Notes: generated by a model from the sequence alone, not told the origin. Shown: positions 8,774 to 18,828, numbered from the stretch's first letter. The stretch: 64,000 nt of DNA from Acerihabitans sp015654925 (GCF_047324175.1 NZ_CP178732.1:310001-374000), one strand, 5' to 3'. Program-made: numbers and translations.

Positions 8774-11700
8774 GTGAAGCGACTGCCGGGGATATTGTTG
8801 GCCCTATGTGCAACCCTAATTGTCCTGGTGGCATTAGCGGTCAGTGGGTTACGCCTGGCTTTGCCCCATTTGGATACTTTTCGTCCGCGTATCGTCGCGG
8901 CGCTTAATTCCTCCACCGGCCTGGATATCCGCATCCGTGAGATGCACGGCAACTGGCAGTCGTTTGGCCCCACCCTGGATATCCGCGCCGTCGAGTCCGT
9001 CACTGCGGATGAACAGCTGCGCATCCAGCGCGTTACGGTGGCGCTGGATGTCTGGCAATCCCTGCTGCACTGGCGCTGGCAATTTCGCGATGTCACTTTT
9101 TACCGCCTGCAGCTCGATCTGAATACCACCCTGCTGGGCCGCGATCATCAGGGCAGCCCGATTAAATCCGATCGGCTCACCGACCTGTTCTTATACCAGT
9201 TCGACCATTTTATCCTGCGCGACAGCGAACTGTCTTTTCTTACCCCCTCCGGCGATCGCACCAAACTGTCGGTGCCGCAACTGACCTGGCTCAATACCCG
9301 TCAACGGCATCGGGCCGAAGGGCAGATCGCCTTGTCCAACGTGGACGTGCAGCAGGGGGCCATCCAACTGCGCATGGACTTGCATGACGAAAACGGGCTG
9401 CTTAATAACGGCAAAGTCTATTTGCAGGCCGACGACATCAATCTTAAACCCTGGTTCAGCCAATGGCTGCAGGACCAAACCGGCCTGAAAAACGCCGATT
9501 TCAGCCTGGCAGCCTGGCTCACCCTGGAGCATGGCGATATCACCCGGGGCGATGCATTTTTTAGCCAGGGCGCGGCGCGTTGGCAGGAAGGCGATCGGGA
9601 ACATCGCCTGGACGTGGCTAAACTGGCCTTGCATCTCACCCGGCAAGGCGACGGCTGGCAGTTGGACGCGCCGGTGCTCAATATCAGCGCCGACGGCGAA
9701 TCCTGGGCCCCCGGCGCGCTGTCCCTGTTCTGGCTGCCGGAAAAAAACCAACTATTCACCCCGGACCGCGCCAGTGAGATTCGCCTGCGGGCCAAAAATT
9801 TACGGCTACAGCAATTTACCCCATTCATGCCGCTGGTCTCTTTTATCACGCCGAATCTGCGCGCCCGCTGGCAGGACTTGCAGCCGCAGGGCACTTTATC
9901 CACCCTGGCGCTGGATATTCCGCTCAATAATCCCGAGCAGATCCGTTTTCAAAGCGACTGGCGCGACCTCAGCTGGCAGCAGTGGCAACTGCTGCCCGGC
10001 GCCGATCATGTTGCCGGCTCGGTGGCGGGTTCACTGGCCACCGGCCGGTTAAATCTAGCGCTCGCCAACAGCACGCTGCCCTATAAAGATATGTTCCGCG
10101 CGCCGCTGGAAGTGCAGGGGGCGCATGCCACGCTGGACTGGCAAAACGGCGATCGCGGCCTGGAACTGTGGGGCAAAAATATCGACCTGCGGGCCAGCGC
10201 GCTGTGGGCGACCGGCGATTTTTATTTTCATCAGCCGGTTAACGGCGCGCCGTGGCTGGATATCCTGTCCGGTATCCGCCTGTATGACGCCGCCCAGGCT
10301 TGGCGGTACTTCCCTGAGCCGCTGATGGGGACTCATCTGGTCAACTATCTCACCGGCGCCTTGAAAAGCGGCCGGGTGGATAACGCCACGCTGGTATTTG
10401 CCGGCAATCCCAAGCAATTCCCCTTTAAACATAACGATGGACAATTTGAAGTCCTGGTGCCGCTGCGCCACGCGGATTATGAATTTGAACCGGGCTGGCC
10501 GCTGCTGACCAACCTGGATATCGATTTGGATTTCCTGAATGACGGGCTGTTTATGCACACCGCCCAGACGCAACTGGGGGACGCCACCGGCACCGATGTC
10601 GCCGCGACCATACCCGATTATTCAAAACAATTGCTGCTGGTGGATGCGGGCATTAAAGGGTCGGGCAAGGCCATCGGGGATTATTTTAATAACACGCCGC
10701 TGCAAAAATCCCTGGGCGAGGCGCTGGAAGAACTGCAGATCGGCGGCGATGTTAGTGGGGACTTACATCTTTCCATTCCCTTGACCGGCCAGCCGGTCAC
10801 CGCATCGGGTAAAGTCAATTTAGCCAATAACAGCCTGCTGATAAAACCGCTGGGCACCACCATGAAAGATCTGAGCGGCCAGTTCCGGTACAACAACGGC
10901 AACCTGGACAGCGATCTGCTGACCGCCCAATGGCTGGGGCAACCGGTGAATGTACGCTTTACCACCCAGGAACAGGAAAAAGGTTTTGATATCAAGGTAG
11001 ACATGCAGGGCGACTGGGCGGTGAACCGCCTGCCCGGCGTGCCGGAACCCATTGAAAAGCTGGTAGGCGGCCATGCGTCGTGGCAAAGCATCGTGGCGGT
11101 GACCTTGCCGTTTAAAGGCAAAACCACCTACAGCGTCGATGTGACCAGCGATCTGAGAAATGTAAGCAGTCACTTACCTCCACCCCTGGATAAACCGGGC
11201 GGACAGGCATTTCCGTTGGCCGTCAAAGCCCAGGGCGGCCTGTCCGGTTTTAACTTAAGCGGCCGGGCCGGCAAGAACAATGCGTTTAACAGCGAATTTT
11301 TGCTGGGCAAACAGGTGGCGCTGACGCGCGGCGCGTGGGCCACCGATGGCGGCAAAATCCCGCCGCTGCCGGCGGGAAAAAGCCTGACCCTCGATTTGCC
11401 GGCGCTGGACGGTGAAAAATGGCTGGCGTTAATGACGCCACAGTCCCGCTCGACGGGCAAGGCGATGGCCAGCCGCTTCCGCTTCCCGGACGCCCTGACG
11501 CTCAACACCCCCGCATTAACCCTGGCCGGGCAGCAGTGGCGCGATCTGACGCTGACGCGCAGCAATACCCTGGGCGGCAGCCTGATCGAAGCCAAGGGCA
11601 AAGAAATCAACGGCAAACTGGCCATGGCGGATAACGGACCGTGGCATGCGGATCTCGGCTACCTTTACTACAACCCCATGTGGGCCAAAGGCGCGCAAAC

Positions 11701-12598
11701 CGCGCCGGATGCGCCGCAAAATAGCCTCTTCAGCGACGACGATCCGACGATCTCCTTCAACGACTGGCCCGCGGTGCAACTACGCTGCCAGGAATGCTGG
11801 ATCATGGGACAAAACCTGGGCAAGGTCTCCGGCGATATCGCGCCGCAGCAAAACACCCTGGCGCTTAGCCACGGCGTGGTGGATACCGGTAAAGCGCGCC
11901 TGACCCTGGACGGGGGCTGGACGCGCAACGGCAAGCACAATTTGACCTCGCTTAAAGGCAAACTTAGCGGTAAAAATATCGGTGAAGCGACGGATTATAT
12001 CGGCTTTGAAACCCCGCTGCGCGACGCGCCCTTTGACGTGGACTACGATCTGCACTGGCAGGCGCTGCCCTGGACGCCCGATATACCCAGCCTCAGCGGC
12101 GTATTACACGCCGATCTCGGCAAAGGCAAAATAGACAATATCAGCAGCGGCCAGGCGGGGCGGTTATTACGGCTGGTAAGTTTCGACGCGCTGTTGCGTA
12201 AACTGCAGTTTGATTTCCGGGATACGTTCGGCAAAGGATTCTATTTCGATTCCATCAAAGGCACCGCCTGGCTTAAAAGCGGCGTACTGCATACCAACGA
12301 TTTACTGATCGACGGACTGGAAGCGGACATTGCCATGAGCGGCAACGTTGATTTCACGGCGCAGCAAATCGACATGGAAGCGGTAATCGCGCCGGAAATC
12401 TCGGCCACCGTCGGGGTCGCCGCCGCCTTCGCCATCAATCCGGTGGTGGGGGCCGCGGTATTCGCCGCCAGCAAGGTGCTGGCGCCGCTGTGGAACAAAA
12501 TCTCGGTAATCCGCTATCATATTACCGGCAGCCTGGACCAGCCGAGAATCGAGGAAGTGTTGCGCCAACCGCGCCAGCCAACCGCTAAAGGCAAATAA
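8774..12598 (+). CDS. yhdP: YhdP, AsmA-like intermembrane phospholipid transport protein
   Basis: Giant inner-membrane-anchored, periplasm-spanning protein of the AsmA-like/bridge-like lipid-transfer group, which with TamB and YdbH carries phospholipids to the outer membrane. It has 1274 residues (E. coli 1266). One N-terminal membrane helix (about 5-28, LLALCATLIVLVALAVSGL) is followed by long beta-strand-rich repeats. The conserved C-terminal region has FDFRDTFGKGFYFDSIKGTA and APEISATVGVAAAFAINPVV. The start is GTG with an AAGGAG 7-8 nt upstream. It is placed between rng and tldD as in E. coli. Confidence 0.96.
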   Translation: MKRLPGILLALCATLIVLVALAVSGLRLALPHLDTFRPRIVAALNSSTGLDIRIREMHGNWQSFGPTLDIRAVESVTADEQLRIQRVTVALDVWQSLLHWRWQFRDVTFYRLQLDLNTTLLGRDHQGSPIKSDRLTDLFLYQFDHFILRDSELSFLTPSGDRTKLSVPQLTWLNTRQRHRAEGQIALSNVDVQQGAIQLRMDLHDENGLLNNGKVYLQADDINLKPWFSQWLQDQTGLKNADFSLAAWLTLEHGDITRGDAFFSQGAARWQEGDREHRLDVAKLALHLTRQGDGWQLDAPVLNISADGESWAPGALSLFWLPEKNQLFTPDRASEIRLRAKNLRLQQFTPFMPLVSFITPNLRARWQDLQPQGTLSTLALDIPLNNPEQIRFQSDWRDLSWQQWQLLPGADHVAGSVAGSLATGRLNLALANSTLPYKDMFRAPLEVQGAHATLDWQNGDRGLELWGKNIDLRASALWATGDFYFHQPVNGAPWLDILSGIRLYDAAQAWRYFPEPLMGTHLVNYLTGALKSGRVDNATLVFAGNPKQFPFKHNDGQFEVLVPLRHADYEFEPGWPLLTNLDIDLDFLNDGLFMHTAQTQLGDATGTDVAATIPDYSKQLLLVDAGIKGSGKAIGDYFNNTPLQKSLGEALEELQIGGDVSGDLHLSIPLTGQPVTASGKVNLANNSLLIKPLGTTMKDLSGQFRYNNGNLDSDLLTAQWLGQPVNVRFTTQEQEKGFDIKVDMQGDWAVNRLPGVPEPIEKLVGGHASWQSIVAVTLPFKGKTTYSVDVTSDLRNVSSHLPPPLDKPGGQAFPLAVKAQGGLSGFNLSGRAGKNNAFNSEFLLGKQVALTRGAWATDGGKIPPLPAGKSLTLDLPALDGEKWLALMTPQSRSTGKAMASRFRFPDALTLNTPALTLAGQQWRDLTLTRSNTLGGSLIEAKGKEINGKLAMADNGPWHADLGYLYYNPMWAKGAQTAPDAPQNSLFSDDDPTISFNDWPAVQLRCQECWIMGQNLGKVSGDIAPQQNTLALSHGVVDTGKARLTLDGGWTRNGKHNLTSLKGKLSGKNIGEATDYIGFETPLRDAPFDVDYDLHWQALPWTPDIPSLSGVLHADLGKGKIDNISSGQAGRLLRLVSFDALLRKLQFDFRDTFGKGFYFDSIKGTAWLKSGVLHTNDLLIDGLEADIAMSGNVDFTAQQIDMEAVIAPEISATVGVAAAFAINPVVGAAVFAASKVLAPLWNKISVIRYHITGSLDQPRIEEVLRQPRQPTAKGK

Positions 12599-12721
12599 TC
12601 AGTACCTATTTGACGTTGCCGGGGAATTGCCGCAGTCTATAAATATGACTATACAGATTGTTTGCAATTTTATTATTCCAGCCGTTGCTGGCCAATCCAT
12701 CTTAAAAAAGAGTGAAAACCT

Positions 12722-14167
12722 ATGAGTCTGGCATTTGTCAGTGAGCAATTACTCGCGGCCAACAACCTGAGTCACGAAGACCTTTTCTCCCTACTGGGCC
12801 AGATGACCGAACGCCGTCTGGATTATGCCGATCTCTATTTTCAATCCAGCTACCATGAATCCTGGGTCATCGAAGACGGCATCATCAAAGACGGCTCGTA
12901 CAATATTGACCAGGGCGTGGGCGTGCGCGCGGTCAGCGGTGAAAAAACCGGCTTCGCTTATGCCGATCAATTAACCCTGAACGCGTTACAGCTCAGCGTC
13001 AACGCGGCGCGCAGCATCGTCAGCGAACAGGGCAACGGACGCGTACACACCCTGGGGGAAGTTCCCTATAAAACCCTCTACCCGCTGCTCGACCCGCTCA
13101 ACAGCCTGCCGCGCGAAGAAAAAATCGCCTTGCTGCACCGCGTGGATCAAGTGGCCCGCGCCGCCGATGCCCGGGTACAGGAAGTCACCGCCAGCCTCTC
13201 CGGCGTCTACGAACAAATCCTGGTAGCCGCCACCGACGGCACGCTGGCGGCGGATGTACGGCCGTTGGTACGCCTGTCCATCAGCGTACAGGTTGAACAG
13301 GACGGTAAACGCGAACGCGGCTCCAGCGGCGGCGGCGGCCGTTTTGGCTATGACTTTTTCCTGGCGACCGCCGACGGCGACGTCCGCGCCGACAGCTGGG
13401 CCCGGGAAGCGGTACGCATGGCCCTGGTCAACCTCTCCGCCATAGCGGCGCCGGCCGGCGCCATGCCGGTGGTACTCGGCGCCGGCTGGCCCGGCGTACT
13501 GCTGCACGAGGCGGTAGGACACGGCCTCGAAGGCGACTTCAATCGCCGCGGCACTTCGGTATTCAGCGGCCAAATGGGCCAACTGGTGGCCTCTCCGCTC
13601 TGCACCGTGGTGGATGACGGCACTCTGGCCGGCTTGCGCGGCTCCCTGGCCATTGATGACGAAGGCGTGCCCGGCCAATACAACCTATTGATCGAAAACG
13701 GCATCCTCAAAGGCTATATGCAGGATAAACTCAATGCCCGCCTGATGGGCGTCCCCCCCACCGGCAACGGCCGGCGTGAATCCTACGCCAACCTGCCCAT
13801 GCCGCGCATGACCAACACCTACATGCTCGCTGGCGCATCCACTCCCGCGGACATCATCGCCAGCGTCGAATACGGCCTCTACGCGCCCAACTTCGGCGGC
13901 GGCCAAGTGGACATCACCTCCGGTAAATTCGTCTTCTCCACCTCCGAAGCCTACCTGATCGAAAACGGCCGCGTCACCAAACCGGTCAAAGGCGCCACCC
14001 TTATCGGCTCCGGCATCGAAGCCATGCAGCAAATCTCCATGGTCGGCAACGACCTGGCGCTGGACAAAGGCGTCGGCGTTTGCGGCAAAGAAGGACAAAG
14101 CGTACCGGTGGGCGTCGGCCAACCCACCCTCAAACTCGACAACCTCACCGTCGGCGGCACCGCCTAA
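12722..14167 (+). CDS. tldD: TldD, metalloprotease subunit TldD
   Basis: Catalytic subunit of the TldD/TldE heterodimer, a cytoplasmic protease that trims unfolded peptides such as microcin B17 precursor and affects CcdA turnover. It has 481 residues, the same as E. coli. The zinc-site HExxxH is visible in LLHEAVGHGLEGD. The partner gene pmbA (tldE) lies 7 kb away in this window. The 3' third has a strong run of C-ending codons compared with its neighbours. Start ATG after AAAAAAGAGTGAAAACCT. Confidence 0.97.
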   Translation: MSLAFVSEQLLAANNLSHEDLFSLLGQMTERRLDYADLYFQSSYHESWVIEDGIIKDGSYNIDQGVGVRAVSGEKTGFAYADQLTLNALQLSVNAARSIVSEQGNGRVHTLGEVPYKTLYPLLDPLNSLPREEKIALLHRVDQVARAADARVQEVTASLSGVYEQILVAATDGTLAADVRPLVRLSISVQVEQDGKRERGSSGGGGRFGYDFFLATADGDVRADSWAREAVRMALVNLSAIAAPAGAMPVVLGAGWPGVLLHEAVGHGLEGDFNRRGTSVFSGQMGQLVASPLCTVVDDGTLAGLRGSLAIDDEGVPGQYNLLIENGILKGYMQDKLNARLMGVPPTGNGRRESYANLPMPRMTNTYMLAGASTPADIIASVEYGLYAPNFGGGQVDITSGKFVFSTSEAYLIENGRVTKPVKGATLIGSGIEAMQQISMVGNDLALDKGVGVCGKEGQSVPVGVGQPTLKLDNLTVGGTA

Positions 14168-14178
14168 CGCCGACCCGC

Positions 14179-14200
14179 GCTCGCCGCATCCGCGGCGAGC
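14179..14200. terminator. Strong stem-loop after tldD
   Basis: GCTCGCCGC and GCGGCGAGC form a perfect 9-bp stem with an ATCC loop just after the tldD stop. No T-tract follows, so it may be a weak or Rho-assisted terminator, or only an mRNA-stabilising hairpin. A related sequence (GGCGAACCGTGTTAAAAGG) recurs at about 14301-14319. Confidence 0.35.
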
Positions 14201-14331
14201 CGTATTAAAGGGAGACCGTGCCGTGGGGCCGAAGCGGGCAGGGTTTTCCCGCCCGCCGGAGCGCTCCCCGGTGCGGTAGGCCCGCCATCAGCATACTCGC
14301 GGCGAACCGTGTTAAAAGGCACCCGCGCCAT

Positions 14332-15258
14332 TCACGAATTATTATCCTGCCGGAACGCCTGATACACCGACGCCACATTATTAAAATATTCCTGCAAATA
14401 ATTAATACACACCTGCACCTTAAGCGGCAGCTTATCCTTCTGCGTATACACCGCATATACCGGCCGCGGATCCGAAAGATAACGATTAAACAAAATCTCC
14501 ACATTCCCCTGCTTAATCTCATCCAGCACCCACATAATCGGCACATACGCAATCCCGGCCCCCGCCGTCAGCCAACGAATCAGCGTCTGCGAATCATTAG
14601 TAGCGAACCGCCCCTGCGGCGCCAAATGCAACGTAATCCCCTCCGGCGCAATCAGCTCGAACTCGCTATCCGGCCTTACGTCATACTCCAGCCACGAAAA
14701 ATTCACCATATCGCTCGGCTTCTCCGGCGCACCGTGCGCCGCCAAATAACTCTTGGCGGCGCAAACCACCATCGGCATCGCCCCCAGCCGCCTGGAAAAC
14801 AGACTCGAATCCTGCAACGCTCCCACCCGCACCACCAAATCCAAGCCATCGGCAATCAAATCCGGCGCGGGAATCCCCGTCACCAAATTCACCGACAACC
14901 CCGGATACTCCTTCAACATATCCGCGGTCATGGCCGCCAGCACATTATGCGCCATGGTGGACGAACTACCGACGCGCAGCGTCCCGATCGGCGTATTGTT
15001 AAAAGCATATAACTGTTCGTGCACCTCATTAAACTCCAGCAACATCCGCCGGCAACCCTGATAATAAATCTTCCCCGCTTCGGTCAGCCCGATACTGCGG
15101 GTACTGCGGTTCAGCAGCTTCACCTGCAGCTCGTTTTCCAGCTTGGCCACGGTCTGGCTTATGGACGAAACGCTCATCTGCAACTGCCGGGCCGCGGACG
15201 TAAACGATCCTCCCTCCACCACTTTGGCGAAGACCATCATGCGCTTCAGTCTTTCCAT
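14332..15258 (-). CDS. aaeR: AaeR, LysR-type activator of aaeXAB
   Basis: LysR-family regulator that activates the aromatic carboxylic acid efflux operon when p-hydroxybenzoate-like compounds accumulate. It has 308 residues (E. coli 309). The N-terminal winged HTH is MERLKRMMVFAKVVEGGSFT with SAARQLQMSVSSISQTVAKL; the effector domain contains the conserved YAFNNTPIGTLRVGSSS, AMPMVVCAAKSYL and WLTAGAGIAYVPIMWV. It is divergent from aaeX, the standard arrangement. A CRP-like site lies 16 bp upstream of its start. Confidence 0.95.
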   Translation of the reverse strand: MERLKRMMVFAKVVEGGSFTSAARQLQMSVSSISQTVAKLENELQVKLLNRSTRSIGLTEAGKIYYQGCRRMLLEFNEVHEQLYAFNNTPIGTLRVGSSSTMAHNVLAAMTADMLKEYPGLSVNLVTGIPAPDLIADGLDLVVRVGALQDSSLFSRRLGAMPMVVCAAKSYLAAHGAPEKPSDMVNFSWLEYDVRPDSEFELIAPEGITLHLAPQGRFATNDSQTLIRWLTAGAGIAYVPIMWVLDEIKQGNVEILFNRYLSDPRPVYAVYTQKDKLPLKVQVCINYLQEYFNNVASVYQAFRQDNNS

Positions 15259-15606
15259 TATTAACTCTGAGTGAAAAGTGATTTAGATCACATAACATTG
15301 AAAATGTCAGGTATTAAGGGCTATTATACATCCGTCGGTTCATCAGATCGCGCACCTTCCCCGCAATGACTTTACTGTATTTATTGATTTGAAATAAACA
15401 GTAACATTCTGGGTAGGTCTTAGCCAATCTATCTTGACCCGCTACATCCGCCGGAAACCTCCATCGGTCAACTTCCTGAGAACTACACTCATCCGGCGCG
15501 TATGCCGGCAACCGCGATCCATGGCCGCGGGAATTATTGACGCTGGCAGACGCCGAACAGTGCGCAACGCCAGCCATGGGTCTAAAGGGAAAGGTAAGGA
15601 AAAGTA
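15259..15606. promoter_or_regulatory. aaeR/aaeX divergent regulatory region
   Basis: A 348-bp gap between divergent aaeR and aaeX without a supported gene. It must hold both promoters and the AaeR operator, although I cannot pick a single T-N11-A operator with confidence. The CRP-like palindrome at 15274-15295 is the clearest signal. The AAAGGTAAGGAAAAGTA just before aaeX gives its ribosome-binding site. Confidence 0.6.
15274..15295. promoter_or_regulatory. Predicted CRP (cAMP receptor protein) binding site
   Basis: GTGATTTAGATCAC forms the core of a 22-bp site that matches the palindromic CRP consensus at 18 of 22 positions, with both half-sites GTGA and TCAC intact. It ends 16 bp after the aaeR start codon on the upstream side, so CRP could repress or activate aaeR or act on the divergent aaeX promoter. 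Binding is predicted from sequence only. Confidence 0.6.
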
Positions 15607-15810
15607 ATGAGTTTGCTCCCGGTTATGGTGATATTCGGCCTGTCATTTCCCCCGGTATTTTTTGAATTGCTGGTCTCGATGATCCTGTTTTTTCTGCTAC
15701 GCCGGTTACTACAGCCGACGGGCATTTATGACTTTGTATGGCATCCGGCTCTGTTTAATACCGCCCTGTATTGCTGTTTGTTCTATCTGATTTCTTGTCT
15801 TTTCGTCTGA
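15607..15810 (+). CDS. aaeX: AaeX, small membrane protein of the aae efflux operon
   Basis: 67-residue DUF1656 membrane protein of unknown exact role, always the first gene of aaeXAB. It has two hydrophobic segments (about 5-30 and 46-66), and the family core LRRLLQPTGIYDFVWHPALF is nearly identical to E. coli AaeX. It is 7 bp upstream of aaeA and co-transcribed with it. Confidence 0.94.
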   Translation: MSLLPVMVIFGLSFPPVFFELLVSMILFFLLRRLLQPTGIYDFVWHPALFNTALYCCLFYLISCLFV

Positions 15811-15817
15811 GGTCGCT

Positions 15818-16750
15818 GTGAAAACTGTTGCAACAAAAATAATCAGAATCGCGATAACTCTGTTACTGGTGCTCATTGCCGCCATCGCTATTTTCCGGGC
15901 ATGGGTGTTTTATACCGAATCGCCCTGGACGCGCGATGCGAAATTCAACGCCGACGTGGTGGCCATCTCCCCCGATGTCAGCGGCTTGCTCACCGAAGTG
16001 CGGGTAAACGATAACCAACTGGTGCAGCGGGGACAGGTACTGTTCGTGGTCGATCAGCCACGCTATCAGCAAGCCCTGGACGAAGCCCAGGCCGACGTGG
16101 ACTACTACCAGTCCCTGGCGGCCGAGAAACGCCGCGAGGCGGGCCGGCGGCTGCGCTTAGGCACCAGCGCCATGTCGCAGGAAGCCATCGACCAGTCCAG
16201 CAATGACTCCACCATCGTGGGCCATCAGCTTGCCAAGGCGATTGCCGTGCGGGATTTGGCCAAAATCGATCTGGAGCGCACCACCGTGCGTGCCCCGGCG
16301 GAAGGATGGATCACCAATCTTAACGTCCATGCCGGCGAATTTATCACCCGCGGCACCGTCTCGGTGGCGCTGGTGAAGCGCAACTCATTTTATCTGCTGG
16401 CCTATCTGGAAGAGACCAAACTGGAAGGCGTGCGGCCGGGTTATCGCGTGGAAATCACTCCCCTGGGCAGCAACCGGGTATTCTACGGCACGGTGGACAG
16501 CATCTCCGCCGGCGTCACCAATAGCAGCAGTTCGGTGGATGCCAAAGGTATGGCCACGGTGGATTCCAATCTGGAATGGGTGCGTCTGGCGCAGCGGGTG
16601 CCGGTAAAAATCCGTCTCGATGCGCAGCAAGGCGACCTCTACCCCGCCGGCACCACGGCGACGGTGGTCATCACCGGCAACAAAGATCGCGATCAAACCC
16701 AACTCTCGCCGATGATGAAACTGATCCATCGCCTGCGCGAATTCGGCTAA
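15818..16750 (+). CDS. aaeA: AaeA, membrane-fusion subunit of p-hydroxybenzoic acid efflux pump
   Basis: Periplasmic adaptor of the AaeAB pump that exports aromatic carboxylic acids. It has 310 residues, the same as E. coli. One N-terminal membrane helix (about 10-32) is followed by the split biotinyl-lipoyl domain (FNADVVAISPDVSGLLTEV and TVRAPAEGWITNLNVHAGEF), which flanks a short alpha hairpin. Start GTG, preceded by TGAGGTCGCT. It is followed 15 bp later by aaeB. Confidence 0.96.
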   Translation: MKTVATKIIRIAITLLLVLIAAIAIFRAWVFYTESPWTRDAKFNADVVAISPDVSGLLTEVRVNDNQLVQRGQVLFVVDQPRYQQALDEAQADVDYYQSLAAEKRREAGRRLRLGTSAMSQEAIDQSSNDSTIVGHQLAKAIAVRDLAKIDLERTTVRAPAEGWITNLNVHAGEFITRGTVSVALVKRNSFYLLAYLEETKLEGVRPGYRVEITPLGSNRVFYGTVDSISAGVTNSSSSVDAKGMATVDSNLEWVRLAQRVPVKIRLDAQQGDLYPAGTTATVVITGNKDRDQTQLSPMMKLIHRLREFG

Positions 16751-16765
16751 GCGGATGACCCACTA

Positions 16766-18724
16766 ATGTTCCAGCCGCTGTTTATCCGCTGCCGCTTCGC
16801 GGTCAAACTCACCTTCGCTATCCTGCTGGCGCTGTTTCTCGGCTTTCATTTTCAATTGGAAACGCCGCGCTGGTCGGTGTTGACCGCCGCCATCGTGGCC
16901 GCCGGACCGGCCTTCGCCGCCGGCGGAGAGCCCTTTGCCGGCGCCATCAGACACCGCGGCATGCTGCGTATTATCGGCACCTTCATCGGCTGCATCGGCG
17001 CGCTGGCCATCATCACCCTCACCATTCGCGCGCCGGTGGTCATGCTGCTGCTCAGCTGCATTTGGGCCGGGGTTTGTATGTGGATTTCCTCGCTGGTGCG
17101 GGTGCAAAACTCGTATGCGCTGGGATTGGCCGGCTATACCGCGCTGATTATTATCGTCAGTATTCAAAGCCATCCCCAGGTCACGCCGCAGTTCGCCATT
17201 GAGCGCTGCAGCGAAATCGTCATGGGGATCGTCTGCGCCATTCTTGCCGACATCCTGTTCTCGCCCCGGTCAATCAAACGGGATATCGACCGGGCGGTGG
17301 ATACGCTGCTGCTGGATCAATACCGGCTGCTGCTGCTGTGCGTCAATCAGGCGCCCAAGGAAGATATCGATAAATCCTGGGGCGATCTGGTCAAATTCAC
17401 CACCGCCCTGGACGCCATGCGCGGCAACCTGTTGATGGAATCAGCGCACTGGCAGCGCTGCAACCGGCGCCTGAGAGCCATTAATACCCTATCGCTGACC
17501 TTGATCACCCAAGCCTGCGAAACATTTTTGATTTTGCAGGTCCGCCCCGGATTTATTAAACCCCACCTGGTGCAACTGCTCAACGAACCGGTGGAAACCA
17601 TGGCCGATATCCATAAACGCATGAAACTGATGCGCCAGGTGATTGCCAGCACCCCGTCCAAAGATACCCCGCAGACGCTTTATACCTGGGTGGGAACCGC
17701 CACCCGTTATCTCCTGCTGTCGAAAGGGGTCAAGAACAATTCGCGCATCAGCAAAATCGAAGAGCAGGTATTGGTCGATCAGGTGGTTATCACCGCGCCC
17801 TCGGCCGAACGCCATCATGCCATGATCAACGGCCTGCGCACCGGCGTCGCCACCGCGCTGGGCTGCCTGTTCTGGCTGTGGACCGGCTGGACTTCCGGCA
17901 GCAGCTGCATGGTGATGATTGCGGTGGTCACGTCGCTGGCGATGCGTTTGCCCAATCCCTGGATGGTATGCAAAGATTTTATGATCGGCATGTCGCTGGC
18001 GCTGCCCATCGGCGCCCTCTATTACATGTTTATCATGCCCGCCACCCAGCAAAGCATGCTGTTGCTGTGTATTGCGCTGGGCGTACTGGCGTTTATCATC
18101 GGCATCGAGGTGCAAAAACGCCGGCTCGGCACCCTCGGCACCCTGGCCGGCACCATTAATGTGCTGGTCCTGTCCAATCCCATGACTTTTCCGATCAATA
18201 CTTTCCTGGACAGCGCCATCGGGCAGATCGTCGGCTGCGGCCTGGCGACGCTGGTGATTTTACTGATTAGGGACAGCTCCAAGGCGCGCATCGGCCGGGT
18301 GCTCCTGAATCGGTTTGTCTACGGCGCGGTATCGGCGCTATCCACTAACCGGGTCCGGCGGCAAGAAAACCATTTGCCGGCGCTTTACCAGCAGCTGTTT
18401 CAATTACTGACGCTATTTCCGGCGGATATCGCCAAATACCGGCTGGCGCTGACCCTGATTATCACCCACCAGCGCCTGCGTACGGCGGACATTCCCGTTA
18501 ATGCGGATCTCTCGGCTTATCATCGGCAAATCCGCGCTACCGCCGATCGGGTGCTGGTGGCGCGCAACGAATTTCGCCGCAGCGAGCATTTTAACCAACT
18601 GCTGGACGAACTGGGCGTTTATCAGGAAAAACTGGCGTTATACCATGCGTCCGCGGATGTCACCGAACCGGTACAGCGCATGGCCGACACGCTGCGGCGC
18701 TATCGGCACGCCCTCAGCGATTAG
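16766..18724 (+). CDS. aaeB: AaeB, FUSC-family p-hydroxybenzoic acid efflux transporter
   Basis: Inner-membrane efflux pump working with AaeA as a relief valve for toxic aromatic acids. It has 652 residues (E. coli 655). It shows the FUSC layout: two blocks of about five or six membrane helices (residues about 12-165 and 360-500), each followed by a cytoplasmic helical domain. The motif PRWSVLTAAIVAAGPAFAAGG near the N-terminus is typical. It is the last gene of aaeXAB; gabD begins 104 bp later with its own strong ribosome-binding site. Confidence 0.96.
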   Translation: MFQPLFIRCRFAVKLTFAILLALFLGFHFQLETPRWSVLTAAIVAAGPAFAAGGEPFAGAIRHRGMLRIIGTFIGCIGALAIITLTIRAPVVMLLLSCIWAGVCMWISSLVRVQNSYALGLAGYTALIIIVSIQSHPQVTPQFAIERCSEIVMGIVCAILADILFSPRSIKRDIDRAVDTLLLDQYRLLLLCVNQAPKEDIDKSWGDLVKFTTALDAMRGNLLMESAHWQRCNRRLRAINTLSLTLITQACETFLILQVRPGFIKPHLVQLLNEPVETMADIHKRMKLMRQVIASTPSKDTPQTLYTWVGTATRYLLLSKGVKNNSRISKIEEQVLVDQVVITAPSAERHHAMINGLRTGVATALGCLFWLWTGWTSGSSCMVMIAVVTSLAMRLPNPWMVCKDFMIGMSLALPIGALYYMFIMPATQQSMLLLCIALGVLAFIIGIEVQKRRLGTLGTLAGTINVLVLSNPMTFPINTFLDSAIGQIVGCGLATLVILLIRDSSKARIGRVLLNRFVYGAVSALSTNRVRRQENHLPALYQQLFQLLTLFPADIAKYRLALTLIITHQRLRTADIPVNADLSAYHRQIRATADRVLVARNEFRRSEHFNQLLDELGVYQEKLALYHASADVTEPVQRMADTLRRYRHALSD

Positions 18725-18828
18725 CCTGGCGCCGGCCGATCATTCCCCACCCAGCATCTATACTTACTCCCAGCGTCCATGGCCTTTTCCAGGCTAATGG
18801 CCGACCCGCATATACCAGGAGGATAATA

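Noticed and set aside
14218..15012. 264-codon plus-strand frame opposite aaeR
   Set aside because: Arg/His/Ile-rich low-complexity translation typical of the reverse of a biased gene; aaeR on the minus strand is clearly real.
15314..15577. 87-codon minus-strand frame between aaeR and aaeX
   Set aside because: It lies across the divergent regulatory region, starts without a ribosome-binding site and has no family features.
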